Below are positions 1 to 12,559 of a stretch of DNA of 64,000 nucleotides, one piece after another. The notes under the pieces were generated by a model. It made no database searches. It had not been told where the DNA came from and saw only the letters and a program-made list of their open reading frames with translations. The position numbers and the translations under genes are program-made. Source of the stretch: Eopsaltria australis (lineage: Eukaryota > Chordata > Aves > Passeriformes > Petroicidae); the NCBI GenBank assembly GCA_034509425.1, contig JAVTVJ010000297.1, forward strand, positions 962,501 through 1,026,500, read 5' to 3'. The stretch's first letter is position 1. Each line of letters begins with the position of its first letter.

Positions 1-115
1 GGCTGTGCCGCGGCGCCGGCGCGGGGCTCACTTGCTGCTCCCAGATAAGCGCGTTAATCCTTTGTCTTGTGCGGCGGGATAAGACACCGGCACCGCGGCG
101 TTTGTTCCAGTTGCT
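1..115. other. CpG-rich edge, possible tail of a CpG island
   Basis: The first ~110 bases hold about 14 CpG dinucleotides, including CGCGGCGCCGGCGCG-like runs, whereas the following kilobase has few. In a bird genome this density marks the end of a CpG island, often a promoter or an orphan island. The rest would lie before the window, so neither gene nor direction can be given. Confidence 0.45.
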
Positions 116-1060
116 TCTGCAGAGCTGCTGCAGAGCTCTCGGAGTGTTGGGTCTTGGCCCATTGCCCCTGCTGGGCTGCTCCCTTAATGGATTAGCTGGA
201 CTTCAAGGAAAATCCTGCTCTAACAATAGCGAGGAATCGTGTGGTCCTTGGTCTACCTAAGGAGAGGTGCCAACGGTATTTTCTGCTAGCTGCAAAGCTG
301 CTCAGGCGCTTTGATCCGATTTCTCTCTTCTTGATTTTGATATCTCTACAAAAGCCACTGCAGACGGGAAAGGGAGGAAAAAAACAACCCCCAAACACAC
401 CAGCCAAGCCACCCTCAGTTTTAGTGCGTTCCTTTTTTTTTTTTTTCCAGCTTTCCCCTCTTTTCCTCCCCCCCTTCCCTTGAGCGACTGAGGCGGCCTC
501 ATGGAAGAGAAACTAAATCGCTCTCCTCTTGCTTTGGGCTGTTTTTCATCACTTCTTCTGTGCTTCCTGACCCCAAAAAGCAGGCTTAAGCTGCTACATT
601 CCTCCTCCTTCACCATAGCCAGAGACACAGCTCTCCTCCTTTCAGCAGATGTGCCAAAGGTACTCTGCTGTCCCCCAGGCATAACTTCAAATTTTGGCAA
701 ATGCAAAGCTTGGACATAGTCCAGGAAAATGTTTTTGTCTTGCAAAAGTGTTTTTGTTTTGTCGGAAAAGTAATTTATCTGAGCTTGAAGTGTTGTTTGA
801 AACATATTGCTGAAAGTCCTAGAATTCCGGAGTTTTCTTAATTTTTCAAGGGAGCTCTCACTGAGCTCCAGATGTTTTGCACTGACCATCAGCTCTGGAA
901 ATGGGTAGCCAAGCAGGGAAATTATTATTCCCCTCAGCCTTATCTATACCAGAAGGCACAAGCAGTGACACTGAAAAAATGTCAATTAACCTGCACTGTT
1001 GGTAACCTCAGAGGCTTCTTTTTACCTGGAAACTTTTTTTCTTTTTGGTGGAAAAATTTC
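116..1060. other. Non-coding unique sequence
   Basis: No gene is supported. The stretch contains a poly-T run near 430-447 followed by a C/T-rich patch to about 480. A minus-strand open frame of 195 codons covers 302-889 but runs through the poly-A complement (lysine run) and shows no recognisable domain; see rejected items. No transposon remnant was recognised. Confidence 0.5.
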
Positions 1061-1098
1061 CATATGTGTGCGTGCACGAGTCTGGGTGCGCACACGAG
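1061..1098. repeat. Alternating purine-pyrimidine tract
   Basis: Bases 1061-1078 alternate strictly between pyrimidine and purine (CATATGTGTGCGTGCACG), and a second alternating run rich in GTGCGCAC follows to 1096. Such tracts can adopt Z-DNA under negative supercoiling. It may also simply be a decayed GT microsatellite. Confidence 0.5.
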
Positions 1099-1891
1099 CA
1101 AAGCCGCGGATGTGATGCTGGAAATCCTGCTGCCTTTGGTCAGCTTTAGAGGGAACTAAAGCCCAGCTGTGCTCACAGTCAGGAGAATTCAGCAGGGCTA
1201 ACACACATAAAAGCAGACACGAGATCCTTCATGTCTCAGACCAAGCAGCAGGCGTGCTTTGGGTCTTGCAAAAAAAATGCTGGATTGATGTGAAGCTCTG
1301 TGATGGTGAAAATATGTGGGATTTCTGCCACCTGCCCTTTGCAACCATCCCATATCCTTCTCAAGTCAGCTCATAACCCATTCTTCCCGAGCTTCCAGCT
1401 GCTTGGCATTTCTTGTGTAAAATAATTAATGATTATAGGGAATGGAGAGATCAGCTTAGGGATAGTCAAGCCTGGTCTTGGACATTTGTATACAGGCACT
1501 GGTGTGCAGTCAGGGCCCAGCAGCATTGTCAAAGGGGAAAAAAGATGAATTATATGAAGAAATGTTAGGGAAAATTATTTAGAAAGAATATATAGGATAT
1601 TTACACCTGCAGGTATAGAAGGAGGGTATAAGGAGAGTCAAAGGTGGCTCCTGTACTGGGACAGGGCACAAGAAAATGTTGAGACTAAAAGCTGGACCAA
1701 AAGTTATCAGGGCAGGCCACTTTGTTACTCAAATCTCTGGGAACTGAGACCACAGCTGTAGGAAACTTGCTCCCTGCTCCAACTCTTCCAGCCCTCCCTG
1801 GGTGTGGTCTCTGGGAGCTGAGATGGACCTTTGGACCAGTCCAGGATGGCCAATCCCATGGGATCCTTGTGCAATTGTGTTTAATTCTGGC
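1099..1891. other. Non-coding unique sequence
   Basis: No coding exon, RNA gene or recognisable transposon is visible. The composition is ordinary and mixed, with one AT-rich patch around 1540-1610. Confidence 0.5.
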
Positions 1892-2025
1892 ACCATAGAA
1901 TTGTTTAGGTTGGAGAAGCCCTCTCAGATCACTGAGTCCAACTGCTATCCCAGCACTACCACCTCCATCACTAAACTGTGTCCCTGTGTGCTTCAGTTCC
2001 AAATAAATGCCCAGAAGGTAGTAAA
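1892..2025 (-). mobile_element. CR1 LINE 3'-end fragment
   Basis: CATAGAATTGTTTAGGTTGG, then 'gatcactgagtccaactg' and 'cactaaactgtgtccc', matches the reverse complement of the CR1 3' untranslated end of birds. The element therefore lies on the minus strand with its tail at the low-coordinate side. It is heavily decayed and 5'-truncated, as most CR1 copies are. It has no coding capacity. The right boundary is approximate. Confidence 0.85.
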
Positions 2026-3574
2026 TAAAAATGCAAAAAAGGGAAAAATTGTGTATTTTGGGGCAGCATTTCATGCACTGCTGTTTAGAGATCTTAGAAA
2101 GCCACATTGCCTGCCTTGGAAATGCCCATTCCCTGAGTTCCATGCCCCTCTAAGGTCCCAAACATTTCTTCCTCTACCATCAGGATAAAGTGGGAAGAAG
2201 CTACTGGTTCATCCCTGATTTTAGAGTTTGTAGTACAGACCAGGAAAGCTGCTGACCAGAACAATCTGATCAAGAAACTCCAGTTGGCTGATTCCAAACA
2301 TGTGGTCCCCTAGTGTGGCTCTGAGAGGGATGTGCCCTGGGATGGTGACTCTGGCCTGACACCCTGACCTCACTGAGTTTGGCTCACTTTGGGTCACTAT
2401 CCAAAAATTATGGCACAGGAAAACTGGACAGGGACTGGTACACTGTGTTGTTGAGCTTTTCTTGCTTTGGGTTCAATGATTGGATGTTTCTCGGGAAAGC
2501 ATCTCCACCAAAAAAGCACCCAGAATCCTCGAATTTTACACCAAAGACAAGGTTCAAGAAAAGCTCTTATTTAAATGATGTGAATTGAATGATACTAAAA
2601 TGAGTAGAAATACTGATGATAGTGGTTCCTCCATTGCACTTTGTGCATCAATCCCAAGTCCCTGCCCAGTTTTCCTTTGCCATAATTTTCCCTGACTGTG
2701 TCTGGCTATGGAAAGGTTATTTTGAAGAGCAGGAGCCTGGACAGAGCCCCCACCTGCAGGGATAACAGGACAGGGGGCATCAAGACAACCGTGTGGAATT
2801 GGAAAGATGAGACCCAGCCCACAGGACTGTGTTGGAAGGTAGCACTCAGATATATCACAATTACACTTCTCCGAGACTGGAAATGCTGGGTAATTGTCTT
2901 TCCCTGCCAGTGTGCTCAGGGCGCTTTACAACAATAAATTTCACCAGGAGTGCTGAAGAACAGAAAGCACAATAACGGGAAACCTGCTGCTCCAGGAATG
3001 CAAGGAAACGAAGCTTTCGTGGAAAAACTGGGGTCAGGGGGTGCAGGCTGGTGGAGCCCAGGGTGCTGCCTCGAGGCTGGAGCTCCTGGCAGTGGGTTTG
3101 GATGGGGAGAGGAGGCAATGCCAGCCCCCAGCCCTCTGGAGCTCTGCCCACCCTGCCTCTGCAAAGAGGGAAAGCTCCAGGCCGAACATTGATTTAGGGC
3201 AAGGACAAAGTTCTCTTTGCAGCCCAAACAAAATTGTGTGCCAATCAAAAAGGCGTGAGACAGGCTGTTGTTGACCTCTAGGGAGTATCAGAGGACAAAA
3301 ATCCTTGGAAGGAAATTCAAAAAACAGCCTCCAGGGAAGCCAAGCACTGCTGGAAGTGCTGCAGCACCGCGGTGCCAGGACCTCTGAGCATCCACGCAGC
3401 CCTCCCTGGAAAGACACCTCTAATATTCCATCCTGTGGCTAGAAAACATCTTCATCTTGCTCCCTAAAAGGCAGAGTGGGTTGAGATTCGAGAGATTTTG
3501 CACCTGGATCATTCCAGACCCTCCTTCAGGGTCTGGGGAAATCCAGCTCCAGCCTGGGAGAAGAGGAGTGATCC
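2026..3574. other. Non-coding unique sequence
   Basis: No gene or repeat is recognised. The part from about 3030 to 3420 is more GC-rich and therefore shows overlapping open frames on both strands. None has repeated domain signals or splice context that would support a gene. Confidence 0.5.
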
Positions 3575-3675
3575 TTTCTCTGCTCTCTCCTCTTTCCCCT
3601 CTCCTCTCTCTTTTCTCCACTCTCTCCTCCCCCCTCTCCTCTCCCAACTCCTCTCCCTTCTCTCTCCTCTCTGCA
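3575..3675. repeat. Polypyrimidine CTCTCC tract
   Basis: About 100 bases are almost pure C/T on the plus strand, built from variants of CTCTCCTC with mirror symmetry in places. This is a simple-sequence tract. Homopurine-homopyrimidine mirror repeats of this kind can form triplex (H-DNA) structures. Confidence 0.85.
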
Positions 3676-5729
3676 GTGGGTGGTGAGTGCAGATCCTTCC
3701 AGCAGGTGCCTGTTGTTTTTGAGGCACGTCCTACAGCAGGACCTTGATCTCACTGGGGCCTTAATAATAGCAAGATACCAAAAATAATCAGAATCTATTC
3801 CAAAGTGGACAGGAGAGGGTATTTGGCTCGTTTGCAATGGCCATTAGATAGCTGATACTTGCTGTGTTTGCTCTCTATGCTTCAGAGCCATCCATAATTA
3901 GAACATATTTTTGTAACCCTATCTTGGAGCAGATTTGATTTTTAGGAAGGAGAAATGTCACTAAATCATTATTATTCATGTGACAAATCCTGAAGGGTAA
4001 ATTTTTTTTAAACACCACCTCTATCAGTCTCTCCCATGTCACCTAACTTTTATGCAATAACACTGTTCCCTTAGAGATACCGTATAAAATATCTCTCACT
4101 TCCCAATATTATTCATAGAATTCCCATTATAGAACATTGAAAACCCAGATTAGAAGAGTACAAGAATATTTTATGACCAGTTTGAAAATGCTGTTACTGC
4201 TGCAATAAATTAAGAAGTTAAATTACTCCCACATTGAGTATTGATATACTGTGCATGGCAGAAAAATTCCTTTGAAATATACTGTACAATACATATAGAG
4301 AAATTCCAGCCCCTTTGATGGCTGCCAGCAAAGGGGGTTGTGAGGACTTGGGGGTGGGGGATTGGGTTGCCAAGTTTGGTTTTTAAAGCAACGAGTTGAG
4401 CAAAGGCAAAATCAGAACAGCAAAATATTATACGGATAATTGGGAATATTGGGATGCTGCATTTAATGGCCAAGTCCCTCATTCTTCTCACATTCTGTAT
4501 GAACTCTATAGAGAGGATATTTCCTGGGCCAGCAGACCCAATTTCCCATAATATGATTTTCTCTTGCCTATATCTGTGTGGACATTTATTTGTGGCCTTT
4601 ACCTGACCACTGTGAATGTGTGATGTGTATATACCTCTTCTATATTAGTTTGGGTTTTTTTTTGGCTGAATGGTCACTCCAGCTCAAATCTTTGCCTGCC
4701 AAGGGAAAAGCAGAAAAAACCAGGAATGCTGGATCCAATCTGGCTGATGGGATACAATTGCTTTTAGATATAAAGATACTCAACTAATTAATTAAATCAA
4801 CTTTTAAGCTTTATTTCTAGCTGTTTGCATTTTTGGAGTGGTGTAAAGCCACCGGAATGTGCCAGATAATTTTGATGCAGGAATTTATGTGCACAAATTG
4901 CCTCTTTTTTTCCTGCTTACACAGCTCCAATTGTGAAGCGTTGCACAGGGAGCTGCACTTATACAAAGTGGTTGTTACAACTTCAGGTAAGAGCTGATCT
5001 TTCTCATAAATTTCCATGTGTTGTCTGCTGGGCATTTTATTAAGGAAAATAATTGGAGAGATTTGCCTTCTAGACCAGATTGGCAACCAAACCACCTATT
5101 TTGCAAAAAAAAAAATGTAACAAAAGAGCCCTTTTGCACATTTCGCAGAGGAATCCAAAGAGCTGCTGCAGCACCGGCAGCGTAAGCAGCTTATTGGGGT
5201 TTGCCAAAAACACAGCAAATCCAGGCCTTGAGTTTACAATAATAATTACAGTGTATTCTGCTGATTGCAATATTCTGGCCCAACAGGGCCTGTTTAACTA
5301 AGCTGGCCCTGGAATCGAGTGCCTACAAGTAATGTGATCTATTTATTAACGAGTGCTTTTCACGGGAGCGTCCATTCTGGGCTCCATCATTATTCCACGG
5401 ACTGGGAACAGGCTTTCAGAAAGAGTCGTTTCTATAAAACGCAGCAGAGGAGTTATTTAAGAGCAACACAAACCTTGATTAAGCCCTGGTGTGTGTTTTT
5501 AAAGGTTATTCTTGGAGGATTTTCCCTCCCAAGGAAAGCCAGGCAATGAAGGGTAGAAGCCGAGCAGAATGGTTTTCCCTAGATGCGCCAAAAAATTCAC
5601 TCAAAGATCAGCAGCAGCTTTCTGTAAATCCCCAAGCTTAGGCGTGCTTGTCGGACCCTTGACTCTTCCATGGACTTGGTGCTTCTCAGATTAAGCCCAG
5701 CCCAGCCAGGGAACTGCTCAAACCCGCGC
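3676..5729. other. Non-coding unique sequence, partly AT-rich
   Basis: No gene is supported. Bases 3840-4560 are AT-rich and look like ordinary neutral or weakly constrained intergenic DNA. A short poly-A run sits at about 5105-5117. Bases 5290-5560 carry smooth unique sequence that could be a weak regulatory element, but nothing decisive is visible. Confidence 0.45.
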
Positions 5730-6240
5730 CGATCCGGGGCCGATCCGCAGCCCGAGCGCTGCCCACGGCGCCTTATCCCCGTGTATAATCATGTAGCAGA
5801 TCATGTATTCATTTGTATCATTAAATAAAGACTAACAGAGCTGTAGACTCAGGCGAGCAGAAGGGATGCTCAGAGGATCATGGGAATCCCGGCATGCCCC
5901 GCTCCCCTTGGAAAGGCGCTGACTCACTCCCCGAGCAATCAGCGTTGTGTGCCATTACAAATGGGCTGGTTAATAGGCCTGCATCCATTATCATTAGTGC
6001 ATCTCAGCACGCAGGTACATGATGGGGCCTGCCAGCGCATTTGCTCCAGCTCACTGAGCCAGGGGCCATGCTCCATTGCAAATGAGGATGAGGAACACCT
6101 GCTCCAGGGTTTTTCGGCAGACCGGAGTCATCCTTCACATCTCATGCAACACTTGTTCTGTCAGAATGCAATGCTGGCACCGGCCGGAGCGTGGCTGTGC
6201 CAGGCGTCCGACTAAAGATTAGACACTTCCCTGTGGTCTC
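5730..6240. promoter_or_regulatory. CNE-like block (candidate enhancer)
   Basis: This is unique, non-repetitive sequence dense in homeodomain-type cores (ATTATCATTAG near 5988, TCATTAAATAAAG near 5819). It also has a near-octamer POU motif ATTGCAAAT at 6075-6083 and an E-box CACCTG at 6096-6101. The mix of CpG-containing and AT-rich words without transposon debris is typical of vertebrate conserved non-coding elements. Conservation itself was not measured. Confidence 0.4.
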
Positions 6241-6560
6241 CTGCTCAAATTCGGCTTTGAAATTTTTTTTCCTTTTTTTTTTTTTTTTTTTCAAAGAAAG
6301 CTTTTAAAAAATTTATCGAGTTCGTATTAGGCATTCAGTCATTATGTTAAGGGTTTAAAAATAAAGATGAAAAAAAGAAAAGAAACTTTGCTTCAGAAAT
6401 TAACTTTTTTTTTTTGGCAATTAGAATGGCAGCATAAAATATTTATTGGGTCTGATAATTTTATTCACAGTGCTGAGTGCTGGCTGTTTGGATACTTTTT
6501 TGAGAGAGGTTTTATTTTTGGAAAATTGATTTTTTTTCCCCCCCCCCCTCCTATTTTTCT
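6241..6560. repeat. Homopolymer-rich stretch (poly-T, poly-C)
   Basis: A T-rich run lies at about 6258-6292, further T and A runs follow between 6300 and 6415, and a T-run passes directly into a C-run at about 6530-6552. This is low-complexity DNA of the microsatellite/homopolymer class with no coding potential. Confidence 0.75.
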
Positions 6561-9500
6561 TTCTGGCCTTCTACAACTATTCCCAGTGTTTGTGGGGTTT
6601 TCTTTTTAATTGTCTGCACCGGGTGACCCGAGATGTGATATTGGACACTAACCAAAAGGGGAAAAATATGACAAAATTTTGTCTTCTCCAGGCACGTGTC
6701 TTTCCATGCAGAGGCCTCTGCTCTGGCTGCCCTCCAGAGCCAGGACAAAGGCTTTCCTCATCCTGCTCCAAAAGGCACAACACTTGCTGCCAGCCCTAGG
6801 TTCATTTGTTTGAGGCACTGGAAACCAAAATGAAGGGAGAAAAAACAGCTGGAATTTGAAGAAGCAGCTCTTGGGGGTTTGTAATTTACACTGAAGGGCA
6901 CAGTGAAGGTGGCAGCGTGTCCTTCCCGTCTCCCTGTCCTGTGTAACGGGGATTTTATGGGCACTGCTGGCTGCCAAAGAGTCTCATTCCTTAAAAAAAA
7001 GGAATCTTGCAAGTGTGACCAGCTGGGAGATGCTGTCGGGCTCATGCACATCCCCTCATCCCAATGGATCACCTCCTGCTGGGAAGAGTCCTCTGAATCA
7101 CTCCCTGGGGAAGGCACTTGGTGTCCTCCAGTGCCACTCCCCTGGTGAGTGAGGAATCAGTTTCTGAATCAGGGGGACAGTCCCTGCCATATCCCACCCC
7201 TGGCAAAAATGCAACCCCAACATCCACTCCTTGACCAGCGCCCTCTTTGTCTCCCAGGAAAGCAGAAGGAATGGGAGTTGCTGCTTCTCCAAATTCAGGT
7301 AAGAAAACCTGACTGTGGCCTTGCAAAAAGGCTTTAGCTGAGAAACTCCCGTTTGCTTTTCATGCTTTTCTTTTTTCCTGAGTTATCCCTTCGCCACCTT
7401 CCCCAGTCCTCCCATCCACACTGAAGAGGCTTTTGGTTCTGCTTGCAGAGCTTCCAAGAAAATGACAGCTATTTCAGCAGGAAGCCTCATCTGGTGGAAT
7501 CCAGGTTTCCACAGTGATGAAATGATGCTGGAAGTTACAGATCTGCTGGTTTGGTGCTCTGCCAGGAAAGGGAAGTCCTCAGTTTGTACTTTAGGATCTC
7601 AAGTCTTATCTCTGCTTTATACCCAAGCACTACCAAAAAATGCTTCCCAGGTTCCATCCTTTTAACCATCACAAGTTTTGATCCTCAAATGGAATCTTGG
7701 ACTCTGGTTCCTCAAGGTGCTTCTTGGTCCCTCCTGGGTTTGGGTTAATTTTTTATGATTTGATGAAACAAAAATGCTGCAGGAAGCACTGATGTGAATG
7801 CTATGAGTTAGAGATTCGTGTTAAACTTCAGAGGTTTTCTATATTTTCCATATAATTACACAGAAATATTCTTGTTTCTTCTTTTATTCTGGTTACTTTG
7901 GAAGGTGTTTATAGAGCTGTGCTTACCAAAAGCCCTTGGACTGCTGCTGGGGATGTCCCTGCCTTCCCCAGGGGATCGTGGGCTGGTCACTGATAACTCA
8001 GTATCAGACACAGAAAAAAAAATTGAAAAGTTTCATTGCACTTTGTGTAAATACTAAGGGAGACAGAGATAAAAAATCTTCATCTTTTGAAACACAGTTG
8101 TGGCATTTTTTGATCTGTGACATAGATCAGCAAGTCCAAAAAGGAAAGTGCTGTCCAATGATTTGTGAGGGACCATCCACACACCCAGGGCTTTTGGGAA
8201 GTGATGGGATCTGCAATGGGAGCTGAGGGAAAAGTGTGACAAGAGACCAACTACAGAGAAATCTCACACATTGCAGTGGGAAATTTGGGAAGCAAAATAC
8301 TTCCAGTTACATTTATCAGACAGTAAAATTAGTATTTACCCTTTTCCTTGTTTAGGGCAAATTTCCAGGTCTGTGCCTTTTGGAGGATTTGGCTCTGATG
8401 GAGTTTTTGCTCATGTACTAAAAACACCTTAATTTTAATTTCTAACCAACCACTGATAGCTGCTTGAAGTTGATATTGCTGTGACTCTGGAAAAAAAGAG
8501 GTGCTGGGAAGGCCAATTTTCCACTCATCCAGGTCTGAAAATCCTGAGGAGAAGCTGTTGAGAGGGATGGCATTAATGCAGAATAAGGATGGGGATGACT
8601 GATGCAGGTTAAATATGGGGATATTTTAATTAGAAGCATGAGCAGGAAAACTAGAGTTTGGGTTGGACTTTTCAAGGAGCAATTCTGGAAGAATATCTGG
8701 AAGACTCTGGAGGAAACAATCCCATGGGATCAATCTGTAAGTCTGGGTTTGGGAAAAGGCAGAGCCAGGCAATGAGAGACAAGCCTGATAATTGTCTGGG
8801 GATGTTAAAATTCTTGGTTTTCTTCTGTCACAACAGAAATAAACAATATCTTCCTTTTTTGTTTCCCCATTCCATAGGGAGTGCTGGATGCCTACTGGGA
8901 CTTTTATCACTCACTGCAGGGAAGAGCTCCAGAGGGAAATGTGGAATATTTTATTGGCTTGGAGTGCAGTGACGCACCCGTGGTGCTCGGGGAGTTTCTT
9001 CCACAGCACCCCAAACTCCAGGTGTAGGCACCACTCTGGGCCTCAGCATCCCTGAAAACATCACCTTTCAAAGTTAATTATGCAATATGAACAATAAATA
9101 TTTAAAACATATCAGATATCAATTTTTTTAAGCACAGCCTTGAAGCTCAGGGTGTGTTTACATGATTTACTGATTGAACAGACCTCATTATATGTTTTTA
9201 AAATCCCAGTCCCATCAGGGTGTTAAGCAAACAACACCTCTACCCAACTTCCATATCCTTTAAATACATGGATGCTGCTGGATGTAGCTGCTAACTGGAG
9301 AAAGGGCTGAATCTAATTTGGAAATTCCAAGTTTATGTCATTCCTAACCTCATTTCTTGCATTGTGCTGCAGCCTTGCCCTGTGATGATCCATCCCTTCA
9401 TCCCAGTGGTGGAATGGCTGCATCCAGACGTGCCCTGAGCCCGTGATGTGACAGCCCAACCAAACTTTGAAACCACGTCTCTGGAGGTGAGAGGCTCGTG

Positions 9501-11079
9501 CATTAACCCACTCGTGCTGCTACATATTTAAAGCATTTTTTTTTTTAATATTGAAAAGAAGAAAATCATCCTATATTTGGGAAAAAAACCTAATTAAAAC
9601 AGATTGGAATAGATGGTGCTGACAGAAATTCAGATGCAAAGTGAAGTTGGAGTTGGTATATTCTGGTTTATTTTGGGGCAGGGCTGTTCAGCATCCTGCT
9701 GTTTTGAGGTGATGGGAGTTGGATGCCAGGGCACTACAGCAGTGCAAGAACACAACATCTCTTCATCCCCAAAAAGCCAAACTGAGGTTTTCGCTGAAAG
9801 AAATATCATATGTGATATTTGGCTGGTTAACCATTGGTTCCTCAGCTTTTTCCCTGCACTTTCTCTCCTCCCTCCCCCACGATTAGGTGGTTAAAGGACA
9901 GAGTGCAATGTTTAATACCGTATTTCAACGTTCTGCTCAGATTTTTCTATCACCTGGTTGGATGCTGTGATGCTGAGACATGGGGAGGGGATCAGGGGGC
10001 TTTTTTCCCAATTGTGGAGCAGGCTGGGATGCACCACCACGTCCACCTCCTGTCCGTGGCTTGACCAGCTCACCTGCTGCTGCCTCACTTTTCCCAAGGG
10101 AATTTTCCCTGTGCCAGTGCAGAGCCCTGTTTTTGTGAAGGACATGGGTGGAGACAGGTCTGAGACAAGGAAACCCTTATTTATACATGTGGCCTCATCA
10201 GGATTTGTGTCAAAGTCTCTGGAGATCCCCTCCGGCTTCCTTAAATTTCATTTTTTAATAATGAAGATAATTTTGAGTTTTACAAGCCCAAACATGTCTA
10301 AAACTAATAAACATTTTATACACGTGTCAAAAGATGCTTAAAATGCAGCCAAACCATGGATTTTTTAACAACTGAGGGGGGATAACAACGAAAAACCCAC
10401 AGCACACTCCTTGCTTGCCAAGTTCCTGCAGCCTGAGCAAATTTTTGGAGATGAGTTATAAACCCCAGATTAATGGAGCTTTAATGGAAGTGCTGACACT
10501 TCCTAAAGCTGGAGCAGTCCTACAACCACCCCATATCCCACTGCTGACCCCATCCCTCCTTCCCAGTGCGGGAATAATGCAGCCCTTGAGGGAATTAACA
10601 CACGGGGGGCAGCTCCCGAGTGTTCTCGCCCTCCTTTCTTCTGTGAGCTTGCAGGGAAGGGATTTGGCAGGAGGATTTGGCAGCCTGGCAGCTCGTGGGG
10701 AAACAAAAAGAGCAGCTATCAGTGCAGAACGGAGCGGCCTCGGTGGCTGGTGGCCACCCAGCCCCGCTGGCCCCTGCTTCAAACACTCAGCTCTGGGTTT
10801 ATGGTGGGGCTTAGGAGGAAAGGCTCTTAGAGCCACCATCCAAGGGTTGTACTTATCTCCCGTTGGAAATGCCACTCATTGATTCTTTGATGGTTTTTAG
10901 GGAGGTGTTTGCATCAAATAGATGGAGTGGTTTGGATCCCCGGTGTTATTTCGTGCTGAAAAGAGGGATTTGGGGTTGTGTGTCTGTGTTCAGATGAGCA
11001 GCTCCTCTGTGAGGGGTGTGTGGGGATGTATAGCAGCACATGAGTAAAGCCTGGCTGGTACACAGCAGCTGGCTCACTT
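6561..11079. other. Non-coding unique sequence, 4.5 kb
   Basis: No exon, RNA gene or transposon fragment was recognised. AT-rich patches at 9060-9350 and 9520-9610 alternate with more GC-rich patches at 6700-7330 and 10480-10870. The GC-rich patches carry overlapping open frames on both strands that lack domain signals. Old diverged repeats may be present below what can be seen by eye. Confidence 0.45.
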
Positions 11080-11560
11080 TTATCACCAGCTTTGCCATAA
11101 AACATCCCATTTTAATAATCAAATTAGAGCCGAGGCAAACCTGCACAGGTGAGAGGAAATCTGCGAGCGTGATCAAAACCACATTTCTGATTCAGGACGA
11201 AATCGCAGGCTACAGGGAGGTACATCTGTAAATTATACAGGAAGCTTTCTTCAACAACTGATTCACCCTGACAGTTTTACTGGAGTATATGAAAATTAGT
11301 ATTAAAGATGTGATATGTAGGCTTCTTTCCAGGAATTCCAATCTGGTTTCAATAAAATGAAAACACTGATTGGAAGTGAAGTTGCCTTCCGGTTTTGCCT
11401 TTGGCTATTATGTGTTCGTTCGTGAAATGACTGAATTCCACAACTACTTTTAATATTCACCTTTTGAGTTCATCTCCTGTACTGGACACATTGAAATGAT
11501 TAAAATAGCACCGACTCCTGAAGCCGGATTCTCTTTAATTTGAAACAGCCTGGGTGCCGA
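11080..11560. promoter_or_regulatory. CNE-like block
   Basis: Smooth unique AT-rich sequence holds TTTTAATAATCAAATTAG near 11111, an E-box-like CACAGGTGAG near 11142 and ATTAAAGATGTGATATG near 11302. No repeat debris is present. The look is that of a constrained non-coding element, but no alignment was possible. Confidence 0.3.
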
Positions 11561-12259
11561 GGACGAAAAAAATATTAAAAAAAAAATGAATGCTCTGTTA
11601 AGTCCATCCTTCCTTTGCATCCAGTTGCTTCAATGCCTGTTTAGGGTGGAATACTAATAAAGAAGTGCATGAAACATCCCTGAAGAACTGTGAAAGAGCA
11701 CAGTTCTGTGCTCCCTGTCCCTCCAGGTTGCTGCTCCTGGTGGTGCCTGCTGGCTGAAAGGGTGGCGTGCTCTGATGCTCTGGGTCTGTCTGTGCTTTGG
11801 CAGCTGCCTGGCCCTGTACATCAGTGCCACTGTGTGCTCAGCTCCTGCCAGGGCCAGGGCCTGGGAAAAGGGGTGCAGAGCAGAGATTTGGGGCCAACAG
11901 ATGTAAATATTTAAGATATCCGAGGTTTGCAACACAAACTGTTGCGTTCCAGCTTATTGTTCCAAAAGGCTTTCGCGCGCTGAACCTGCGGGAGCTCCGT
12001 GCCAGATGAGCAGACCAGCTTCTTGCAGAGCATGAGTGATTTTATGTGTTGAGGAGCTCATAAAGAAATCCAAATTCCCTTGGATTTGCTAACACCTTCC
12101 AGACTAAGCTCAGTGTTTTGAGGCCATATTGTCCTGGAGATGGAAAAAGCGGATCTGCTGGTTTTAGGGAGGCGCTGGCTGGAGGAGCTGGGGGCAGAGC
12201 TCAGTGTGGCACTCAGGGTGTTCACCTGGGCTGCCATCACTTAATTGTAGTTGCTTAAA
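11561..12259. other. Non-coding unique sequence
   Basis: No gene or repeat is recognised. There is an A-run at 11567-11586. The part around 11700-11880 is GC-richer, with uninformative open frames. Confidence 0.45.
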
Positions 12260-12300
12260 TTTCCTTCATTAAATTAATTAATTAATTAACTTTCCTTCAT
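12260..12300. repeat. (TTAA)n microsatellite between short direct repeats
   Basis: An ATTAATTAATTAATTAA run at about 12269-12290 is bracketed by two copies of TTTCCTTCAT (12260-12269 and 12291-12300). The flanking repeats could be a slippage duplication or a target-site-like footprint. Slippage is the simpler reading. Confidence 0.7.
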
Positions 12301-12377
12301 AATTTTATGTGGAAAAGCTGGTGCTTGTACTGGTGACAGTGACCCCATCATAAAACTCCCCCAGGGAATGTGTTCAG

Positions 12378-12438
12378 CAGGGAAAATCCCCTTGCTCTCC
12401 ACGGTTTGGCAGGGAAAATCTCCTTGCTCTCCATGGTG
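12378..12438. repeat. Two-copy 32 bp tandem repeat
   Basis: CAGGGAAAATCCCCTTGCTC at 12378 recurs at 12410 with one C-to-T change, followed by CTCCA(C/T)GG in both copies. The period is 32 bp. It is a small local duplication with no evident function. Confidence 0.85.
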
Positions 12439-12559
12439 CTGCCTGTGCAGTTTCCTCCTCACTCTGGGGTTGAGGGAATCTTTGATCCCCTTTTTTCAGA
12501 GCGTTTAAGGGGATGTTTTCTCCTCAGCACCACTGAAGGTCCCAACCCCGGGATCCACC

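Noticed and set aside
302..889. 195-codon minus-strand open frame
   Set aside because: About this length is expected by chance in six frames of 64 kb. It crosses a poly-T/poly-A tract (lysine run) and shows no domain or splice context.
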